Notes under the pieces: model-generated
What the model saw: only the letters and a program-made list of their open reading frames with translations
What the model was told of the DNA's origin: nothing
The model's database searches: none
Part shown: one piece after another, positions 7,130 to 12,005 of the stretch
Layout of the letters: the number at the start of each line of letters is the position of its first letter
Numbering within the stretch: position 1 is the first letter of the stretch
From: an uncultured Eubacteriales bacterium
GTDB taxonomy: Bacteria > Bacillota > Clostridia > Peptostreptococcales > Anaerovoracaceae
DNA length: 12,005 nucleotides
Assembly: GCA_900542245.1 (NCBI GenBank)
Contig: UQMQ01000072.1
Coordinates: forward strand, 1 to 12,005
Direction of reading: 5' to 3'
Position numbers and translations under genes: made by a program

Positions 7130-8551
7130 CTATACCGGATAAGCTTTATTTTGCAAATCGGCCTTTTTCGGGTCGATTTTTGTTTGCTGTGCTTCTCGAT
7201 ATTGAAAGAACTCCTCTGCGACATTCGGGAAAAGTGCGTAGGTGAGGACGTCTTCCGTCTGCTGCTTATAGCGCGAGACCTTTGCTTCCAGTTCCGGCAG
7301 TTCCGGCGGAATCAAATCCGCAGGTCTGCAGGTGATCGGCGTTTCCTCTCCGAGGGCTTCCCTCTGCACTTTCGGGTTGAACGGTTTGATCGTTTTGCCG
7401 TATTCCCCTTTCAGCAAGGCCTTGGTTTCCTTTGACATGGCGGAGTAGCGTTCACCGGTCAGCACGTTGAGCACAGACTGTGTGCCGACAATCTGAGAAG
7501 ATGGGGTGACCAGAGGCGGCTCGCCGAGGTCTTCGCGGACCTTTGGAATCTCCCGCAGCACTTCATAATACCGATCCGCGGCGTGCTGCTCCTTGAGCTG
7601 TGATACCAGATTCGAGAGCATGCCGCCGGGAACCTGATAGAGCAGGGTTTTGATATCGACATTCAGTACTTTCGGATCAAGCAGACCGCTGGCCAGTGCC
7701 TGAGCCTGAATCGGACGGAAATAGTCTGCGATTTCCGCAAGGAGACCTTGATCGAGATGGGTGTCAAACGGAGTCCCCTTGAAGGTTTCAGCCATCACTT
7801 CGGTCGGCGGCTGGCTCGTTCCCATGGAGAACGGGGAAATGGCAGTGTCGATGACATCTGCACCTGCTTCTGCGGCCTTAAGGTAGGTCATGGCAGCGAC
7901 ACCGCTCGTGCAGTGCGTATGGAGCTGAATGGGTACGCTGATGGTTTGCTTCAGCGCTGAGAGCAGTTCATACGCATCATACGGGAGCAGGAGTCCGGCC
8001 ATGTCCTTGAGGCAAATAGAATCCGCGCCCATGTTCTCCATGTTCTTTGCAAGGTTGAGCCAGTAATCTTTGGTATATGCCTCACCTAAGGTGTAAGACA
8101 TCGCAAGTTGTACGTGGCCGCCTTCTTTTTTTGCGGCCTTGACGGAAGTTTCCAGATTGCGCAGATCATTGAGCGCATCAAAGATCCGCAGAATATCGAT
8201 GCCGTTGGCAATGGATTTTTGAACAAAATAGGCAACGACATCATCTGCGTAATGCCGATAACCTAAGATGTTCTGTCCGCGCAGCAGCATCTGCAGTTTT
8301 GTCTTTTTGAAGCCGTCCCGCAAAAGACGCAGGCGCTTCCAAGGGTCCTCCTTCAGAAAGCGCAGCGAGGCATCAAAGGTCGCGCCGCCCCAGCATTCGA
8401 CGGAGTGATAGCCAACCTGATCCATCGTATCAAGGATGGGGAGCATCTGCTCGGTCGGCATTCTGGTAGCAATCAGAGACTGTTGTGCGTCTCGCAGCAC
8501 AGTTTCTGTAATCCCAAGTTTTCTGGGTGTCGTTTGATTCATATATTCCAT
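7130..8551 (-). CDS. oadA: OadA/5S-type carboxyltransferase (oxaloacetate decarboxylase alpha-like), without biotin domain
   Basis: This 473-aa protein has the HMGL-like TIM barrel of the pyruvate carboxylase/oxaloacetate decarboxylase carboxyltransferase: ETVLRDAQQSL (16-26) with metal ligand D21, CLKDMAG (180-186) with the carbamylated lysine K182, and QLHTHCTSG (209-217) with metal ligands H211 and H213. The conserved PYC/OADA C-terminal domain occupies about 285-470. It exchanges the carboxyl group between oxaloacetate/pyruvate and biotin. Unlike Klebsiella OadA it has no C-terminal biotinyl domain; the separate 130-aa carrier two genes upstream supplies it. The 5S subunit of propionibacterial transcarboxylase is built the same way. 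The ATG at 8551 follows AGGAGG at 5-nt spacing. It is the last gene of the operon, 55 nt after oadB. No terminator follows it on its own strand before it meets the Lrp gene. Confidence 0.9.
   Translation of the reverse strand: MEYMNQTTPRKLGITETVLRDAQQSLIATRMPTEQMLPILDTMDQVGYHSVECWGGATFDASLRFLKEDPWKRLRLLRDGFKKTKLQMLLRGQNILGYRHYADDVVAYFVQKSIANGIDILRIFDALNDLRNLETSVKAAKKEGGHVQLAMSYTLGEAYTKDYWLNLAKNMENMGADSICLKDMAGLLLPYDAYELLSALKQTISVPIQLHTHCTSGVAAMTYLKAAEAGADVIDTAISPFSMGTSQPPTEVMAETFKGTPFDTHLDQGLLAEIADYFRPIQAQALASGLLDPKVLNVDIKTLLYQVPGGMLSNLVSQLKEQHAADRYYEVLREIPKVREDLGEPPLVTPSSQIVGTQSVLNVLTGERYSAMSKETKALLKGEYGKTIKPFNPKVQREALGEETPITCRPADLIPPELPELEAKVSRYKQQTEDVLTYALFPNVAEEFFQYREAQQTKIDPKKADLQNKAYPV
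7155..7181 (+). terminator. Probable terminator of the Lrp gene, embedded in the downstream coding sequence
   Basis: A 9-bp stem with one G-U pair forms between AAATCGGCC (7155-7163) and GGTCGATTT (7171-7179), with a 7-nt loop and a run of T from 7177 to 7181. It is correctly placed 34 bp after the Lrp stop and reads as a terminator only on the + strand; on the minus strand no U-tract follows. It lies inside the last codons of the convergent OadA-type gene (about residues 457-465 of that protein), so it does double duty. The stem is of moderate GC content. Confidence 0.5.
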
Positions 8552-8606
8552 AAAGTCCTCCTGATTCCTGCAATAGGGTTCTGTAAAATGTAAAAGTTGT
8601 ACGCGT

Positions 8607-9734
8607 TTAGGATACGCCGAACATCGCGAGGAAAGTTCCTGCTGCGACTGCGGTGCCGATCACGCCGGCCACATTCGGTCCCATTGCGTGCATAAGCAGA
8701 AAATTGGTAGGATCCGCTTCCGCGCCGACTTTTTGCGATACTCTCGCCGCCATCGGTACAGCCGAGACGCCGGCGGAACCGATCAGCGGATTCACCTTTC
8801 CATGTGTCAGCTTGCACATGATTTTACCGCAGACAACGCCTGCGGCGGTGCCGAATGCAAATGCGATCAGACCGAGAGCGACGATTTTGATCGTCGTCCA
8901 GTTCAGGAACGCTTCCGCACTGGTCGTTGCGCCTACCGAGGTACCCAGCAGGATGACAACGATATACATCAGCGCGTTGGAGGCCGTTTCCTGCAGCTGG
9001 CGGACCACGCCGGATTCCCGGAACAGGTTGCCGAGCATCAGCATACCGACTAAAGGCGTAGTAGCCGGGAGCAGCCCGCATACAACGATGGTAACAACGA
9101 TCGGGAAGCAGATGCGTTCAGCCTTGCTGACCGGCCGCAATTGTTCCATTTTGATCTTGCGTTCTTCCTCTGTCGTCAGCAGTCTCATGATCGGCGGCTG
9201 AATGACCGGGACCAGAGACATATAAGAGTAGGCTGCAACTGCAATCGGACCCAGCAGATCTTTTTGTTTGAGCATCATGGCCAGATAGATGGAGGTTGGT
9301 CCATCGGCACCGCCGATGATGGAAATAGCCGCCGCCGCAGCCTCATTGAAGCCCAGCAGCAACGCACCGATAAAGGCGGCGTAAATGCCGAACTGCGCCG
9401 CTGCGCCTAAAAGGAAGCTTTTGGGATTCGCAATCAGCGGGCCAAAATCTGTCATCGCGCCGACGCCGAGGAAGATCAGCGACGGCAGGATCGTCCACTC
9501 ATCCAGAAGATAGAAGTAATGCAGCAAGCCGCCTTCCTCCATAATGCTCGGACAGATGTTGACCAGGAGCATGCCGAAAGAGATTGGAACCAGCAGCAGT
9601 GGCTCATATCCGCGTCCGATGGCAAGATACAGGAAGAAGAGCGCGGCCAAAATCATGATAAAATTGCCGGGCGTCATACCTAAAAAGGCTACCTGATGCA
9701 GTAAATTGCTGAAGGTCGTAAAGATGTTTTCCAT
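8607..9734 (-). CDS. oadB: Na+-translocating decarboxylase beta subunit (OadB/GcdB/MmdB family)
   Basis: This 375-aa, very hydrophobic inner-membrane protein decarboxylates carboxybiotin and couples this to Na+ export. It has about nine or more membrane segments and the family signature residues: GGADGPTSIYLAM (141-153) with D144, AYSYMSLVPVIQPP (168-181) with Y171, and NPLIGSAGVSAVPMAARVSQ (315-334) with N315, G319, S324 and R331. These correspond in order and spacing to the residues shown to matter in Klebsiella OadB (D203, Y229, N373, G377, S382, R389). The protein is of the shorter (about 375-aa) kind. I chose the ATG at 9734 because AGGTGA lies 5 nt upstream; an in-frame GTG at 9743 overlaps that RBS and the carrier gene and has no RBS of its own. 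The start follows the stop of the biotin carrier by one base (TAAAATG), so translation is probably coupled. The substrate cannot be told from the beta subunit. Confidence 0.95.
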   Translation of the reverse strand: MENIFTTFSNLLHQVAFLGMTPGNFIMILAALFFLYLAIGRGYEPLLLVPISFGMLLVNICPSIMEEGGLLHYFYLLDEWTILPSLIFLGVGAMTDFGPLIANPKSFLLGAAAQFGIYAAFIGALLLGFNEAAAAAISIIGGADGPTSIYLAMMLKQKDLLGPIAVAAYSYMSLVPVIQPPIMRLLTTEEERKIKMEQLRPVSKAERICFPIVVTIVVCGLLPATTPLVGMLMLGNLFRESGVVRQLQETASNALMYIVVILLGTSVGATTSAEAFLNWTTIKIVALGLIAFAFGTAAGVVCGKIMCKLTHGKVNPLIGSAGVSAVPMAARVSQKVGAEADPTNFLLMHAMGPNVAGVIGTAVAAGTFLAMFGVS

Positions 9735-9735
9735 T

Positions 9736-10128
9736 TTATTCACCTGCAGACTGTGGCTTTAGGCATGCAACGGTGTCGCCGGTTTCGATACTGTCACCTT
9801 CTGCAGCGTTGATGGAAAGCACCTGACCGTCTTCCGGAGCGACAACAGGGATCTCCATCTTCATCGCCTCTAAAATAACAAGGGTATCACCGCGCTTCAC
9901 GGTATCTCCGGCGGCAGCAACAACCTTCCAAATTTTACCGGATGTTCCGGAAGTGACCTTGAGCGCATTCTCATCAACAGCTGCTGCGGGAGCAGCAGCG
10001 ATTTTTGACTCTTTTGTCTGCGGGTGTGCGGGTGCTGCCTGCGGTGTGCATTCCGGCTGCAGCTGTGATTTTTTTTGTACGGTGACTTCATAAGCAGTCC
10101 CGTCTACGGTAACAATATAGGTTTCCAT
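9736..10128 (-). CDS. Biotin carrier protein of the decarboxylase complex
   Basis: This 130-aa protein is the mobile biotin arm that carries CO2 between the carboxyltransferases and the membrane subunit. It has a short N-terminal segment (1-20), an Ala/Pro/Gln/Lys-rich flexible linker (about 21-55) and a biotinyl/lipoyl domain (about 57-125) with the biotinylation motif EAMKME at 87-92 and target lysine K90. The size and layout match GcdC/MmdC and the 1.3S subunit of transcarboxylase. The ATG at 10128 has GAGGAA upstream. It lies between the OadG-like and oadB genes. It is the only biotin acceptor in the operon and must serve both carboxyltransferases if both are active. Confidence 0.95.
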   Translation of the reverse strand: METYIVTVDGTAYEVTVQKKSQLQPECTPQAAPAHPQTKESKIAAAPAAAVDENALKVTSGTSGKIWKVVAAAGDTVKRGDTLVILEAMKMEIPVVAPEDGQVLSINAAEGDSIETGDTVACLKPQSAGE

Positions 10129-10152
10129 TTGTGTTTCCTCGTTTCTGTTCTT

Positions 10153-10500
10153 CTATTTTGCTTCATGTCGGATACGGCGAATGTTTCTGACTACGTAATC
10201 GTCGCCGCTCGCTGCCTGTCCATGCTCTGCTTCATAAGCGGCAATGGCTGCAGTCATAACAGCGGCAAGCTTTCTGCGATTGTCGCCGCTTGCTGCCTGC
10301 ATGCCGCCTGCGGCATCACTGGCGGCAGAGGCTGCAGGTGCAGCCGTAGTCGGCTTTGGCTTTTGCAGCCGGTCCAGGACGACCGGAATGTATCGTAGCC
10401 AGCCTATGATGAGGCTGATGACGATCAGCAGCGCGAACACGGTGCCCATACCGAGCAACGTCGTGGAAAATGCCTTTGCTAAAATAGCGGAGATACTCAT
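10153..10500 (-). CDS. OadG-like small membrane subunit (gamma/delta)
   Basis: This 115-aa protein has one membrane helix near the N-terminus (about 11-35), then a basic residue cluster, an Ala/Pro-rich linker (about 47-72), and a short C-terminal domain with the AVMTAAIAAYE segment (80-90) and the basic end VVRNIRRIRHEAK. This is the usual build of OadG/MmdD/GcdD subunits in Bacillota, which hold the carboxyltransferase and biotin carrier against the beta subunit. The ATG at 10500 is preceded by AAGGAT. It lies 20 nt after the carboxyltransferase gene and 24 nt before the biotin carrier gene. Sequence conservation in this family is low, so the call rests on architecture and position. Confidence 0.85.
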   Translation of the reverse strand: MSISAILAKAFSTTLLGMGTVFALLIVISLIIGWLRYIPVVLDRLQKPKPTTAAPAASAASDAAGGMQAASGDNRRKLAAVMTAAIAAYEAEHGQAASGDDYVVRNIRRIRHEAK

Positions 10501-10520
10501 ATCTTGATCCTTCTCTTTCC

Positions 10521-11744
10521 TTATGGCAGCATCAGCGCTTCCAGCGCGCCAATGACATATTTTCTGGTGTCTTGCGGATAAATGATTTTATCGACGGCAC
10601 CCTTATCTACCGCTGCGGCTTCTGCACCGTAAAGAATGTGATAACGCTCTTTGGCCATCATGCCGACCTCAGCTCCGTCCCATGCAAAGATAAAATCCGT
10701 CCCCAATCCATGGCTGTTGAGAATCGCGTGGCAGCTTCCCAGCGACTTGCCGATGATGACATTGATGCGAGGCATGCGTGCCTTTGCAAGTTTACCGACC
10801 AGTTTATTCACCGCAGTGCTGAAGTGCGCCTCGGTTTCAAAATCCGTCGCGAAACCATCGATGTCCACCAGAGAAAGTACCGGGATAGAAAATCTGCTGC
10901 AAAACGCAATGAAATGGCTCAGCTTATCGCAGCCTGCGGCACTGAGTCTGGAGGCTCCGTCGATGCGGTTGTTTCCAATCACTGCGATGGTTCTGCCGTT
11001 GAGACGAATAAAGCCGGTGACGGTTCTTTTGCCGAAGAGAGATTTTGTTTCATAAAACAGACCATCATCTGCAATCGCGCCGGCCACTTCCCGTACGAAG
11101 CTTTCTGCGCCTTCATCAAAAAGACAAGGGCGGTTCAAATCCGCACTTTCATAAACCTGGACAATGCCTTCTGTCTGGCTGGAAGGCAGAATTTCAATCA
11201 GGCTGCGCACTTTCGCAGTAATCTCGTGCATGCTGCCGATCAGATCGATCGATTTGCTGACGATATGCTCGCTTTCGGTACTGCTTTGATCTAAGGTATC
11301 GGGCGGATTGATGAAGTAGTCGCCGCCTTCTTCATTCACAAAAACAAAATCGCCCATGGTGGCCGCGAGGGCGAGTCCGCCGCCGCAGGAACCCTTGACA
11401 ATCATGTATTGCGGGATGCTGGCGGCCTCTTCTCTTTGAAAACAGTAGAGCTCTCCGAGCTTTTCCATAATCTCCATACCTTGATCCAGAACAAGACCTG
11501 TGGAATGAAAGATTCCAATCAATGGGGCTTTGCTTTTGACGGCCATACGGTAAGCGCGCAGGATCCGCTCGATATGGGCAGGACCGCAGGCGCCGCTGTG
11601 AACCTGATCGTTTTGACCGAAAGCATAGACCAACCGATTGTTGATCGTGCCATAGCCGATGATGACGTTCTCGTCTTCCCGGGCTCCGATCTGCATGAAA
11701 CTGTTATCGTCAAAGAGCATTCTTAAAACTTCGCTTGTGTGCAT
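10521..11744 (-). CDS. Compact, divergent MmdA/PCC-beta (12S)-type carboxyltransferase
   Basis: This 407-aa protein has the two crotonase-like halves of acyl-CoA carboxyltransferases (AccD/PccB/MmdA). The N half (about 27-190) runs from VIIGYGTINNRLVYAFGQ and includes the glycine-rich oxyanion segment KGSCGGGLALAATMGDF (117-133). The C half (about 215-400) includes VTGFIRLNGRTIAVIGNN (242-259), SLVDIDGF (291-298), the second oxyanion region GKSLGSCHAILNSHG (332-346) and AWDGAEVGMMA (354-364). Family members are usually about 500-520 aa; this one lacks roughly 80 N-terminal residues and has several altered motifs (FHSTGLVLDQG for NDSGGARIQEG; GS for the second GG; DIDGF for DxPGF). It carboxylates or decarboxylates an acyl-CoA via biotin if active; methylmalonyl-CoA is the best-known substrate in such operons, but the changes leave this open. 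The ATG at 11744 has AAGGAG about 9 nt upstream. It is the first gene of the five-gene operon. Confidence 0.82.
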   Translation of the reverse strand: MHTSEVLRMLFDDNSFMQIGAREDENVIIGYGTINNRLVYAFGQNDQVHSGACGPAHIERILRAYRMAVKSKAPLIGIFHSTGLVLDQGMEIMEKLGELYCFQREEAASIPQYMIVKGSCGGGLALAATMGDFVFVNEEGGDYFINPPDTLDQSSTESEHIVSKSIDLIGSMHEITAKVRSLIEILPSSQTEGIVQVYESADLNRPCLFDEGAESFVREVAGAIADDGLFYETKSLFGKRTVTGFIRLNGRTIAVIGNNRIDGASRLSAAGCDKLSHFIAFCSRFSIPVLSLVDIDGFATDFETEAHFSTAVNKLVGKLAKARMPRINVIIGKSLGSCHAILNSHGLGTDFIFAWDGAEVGMMAKERYHILYGAEAAAVDKGAVDKIIYPQDTRKYVIGALEALMLP

Positions 11745-11778
11745 GCTGTCACTCTCCTTGCTTCATTCTTTTGGTAAT

Positions 11779-11807
11779 ATTTTAATGTAGAAAGATTGTA
11801 ATTTCAA
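11779..11807 (-). promoter_or_regulatory. Probable sigma-70-type promoter of the decarboxylase operon
   Basis: On the minus strand TTGAAA (11807-11802) and TAAAAT (11784-11779) are separated by exactly 17 nt. Transcription would start near 11772, leaving a leader of about 28 nt with AAGGAG before the ATG at 11744. An A/T-rich stretch lies upstream (11822-11890). No obvious operator or riboswitch is seen. Confidence 0.72.
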
Positions 11808-11830
11808 GAGGTGCGGGAAGGAAAAGAAAA

Positions 11831-12005
11831 ATGCAAAGATTTTTTATATTTGACTTAAAAAAAGATAAAAAAACGTTCCTGAAAATTTAGATTTTAAAGG
11901 GGAAGCAGATCGTACGGCACGCAGAATCCGCACAGGCGATGCGGTTTATGACCGAAGCGTTTGATGAGGGCGGATTTTTGGAGCAGGGACCTTTACCTAG
12001 GCTGC
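11831..12005 (+). other. Unassigned right-end region; interrupted open frame
   Basis: An ATG at 11831, with a reasonable AAGGA sequence upstream, opens a 19-codon frame (MQRFFIFDLKKDKKTFLKI) that ends in TAG at 11888-11890. The same frame then stays open without a stop to the window end, including HAESAQAMRFMTEAFDEGGF at roughly 11921-11980. Base composition changes sharply at about 11898, from very AT-rich to GC-rich. I do not recognise a family. It could be the beginning of a gene leaving the window, a remnant, or chance. The minus strand is also open across 11890-12003. Confidence 0.2.

Noticed and set aside
8552..8606. Internal promoter in front of the OadA-type gene
   Set aside because: The 55-nt gap is AT-rich in part, but no -35/-10 pair with 16-18-nt spacing was convincing.
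11892..11960. Possible similarity of another frame (RTARRIRTGDAVYDRSV) to the N-terminus of CoA-transferases
   Set aside because: The likeness is limited to a few residues, the frame stops at once, and no catalytic region is available in the window.
1..12005. CRISPR arrays, tRNA or rRNA genes, insertion sequences, integrases, phage genes or toxin-antitoxin pairs
   Set aside because: No regularly spaced repeats, cloverleaf-like sequences, transposase or integrase motifs or matching terminal repeats were found. Apart from the peptidase remnant, the window is compact metabolic operon DNA.

Overview
The window looks like chromosomal DNA from an anaerobic, amino-acid-fermenting Bacillota (a Clostridia-type organism). 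The evidence is the strong AGGAGG-type ribosome binding sites, tightly packed operons, a pyruvate phosphate dikinase of the clostridial type and a sodium-pump decarboxylase operon. The species cannot be named from the sequence. Every protein assignment comes from reading motifs; no database search was run.

Layout, left to right. (1) 1-1819, + strand: a YtcJ-type amidohydrolase. It is followed at once by the decayed C-terminal tail of an S58 (DmpA/BapA) aminopeptidase. This block is visibly more AT-rich than what follows. (2) 1836-1880: a strong hairpin that can terminate transcription from both sides. (3) 6575 to 1919, - strand: a three-gene operon of an Asp/Glu racemase-family protein, a class I/II PLP aminotransferase (4-bp overlap with the racemase gene) and pyruvate phosphate dikinase (ppdK). 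(4) 6675-7121, + strand: an Lrp/AsnC regulator transcribed divergently from that operon, with overlapping candidate promoters and a candidate operator in the 99-bp gap. (5) 11744 to 7130, - strand: a five-gene operon of a compact MmdA/PCC-beta-type carboxyltransferase, an OadG-like small membrane subunit, a biotin carrier protein, the OadB sodium-pump beta subunit and an OadA/5S-type carboxyltransferase. A good sigma-70-like promoter lies at 11779-11807. (6) 11808-12005: an AT-rich stretch and an unassigned open frame running off the end.

Inferred joint function: D- or L-aspartate is interconverted by the racemase and transaminated to oxaloacetate. The biotin-dependent membrane complex then decarboxylates oxaloacetate to pyruvate and exports Na+, and PPDK converts pyruvate to PEP for gluconeogenesis, or runs in reverse. 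The Lrp-type regulator lies between the two operons and is a natural candidate to control them. The most unusual point is that the pump operon carries two different carboxyltransferases, one OadA/5S-like and one short and divergent 12S/MmdA-like, with a single biotin carrier and no biotin carboxylase. It could therefore act as a two-substrate Na+ pump or as a membrane-linked transcarboxylase.
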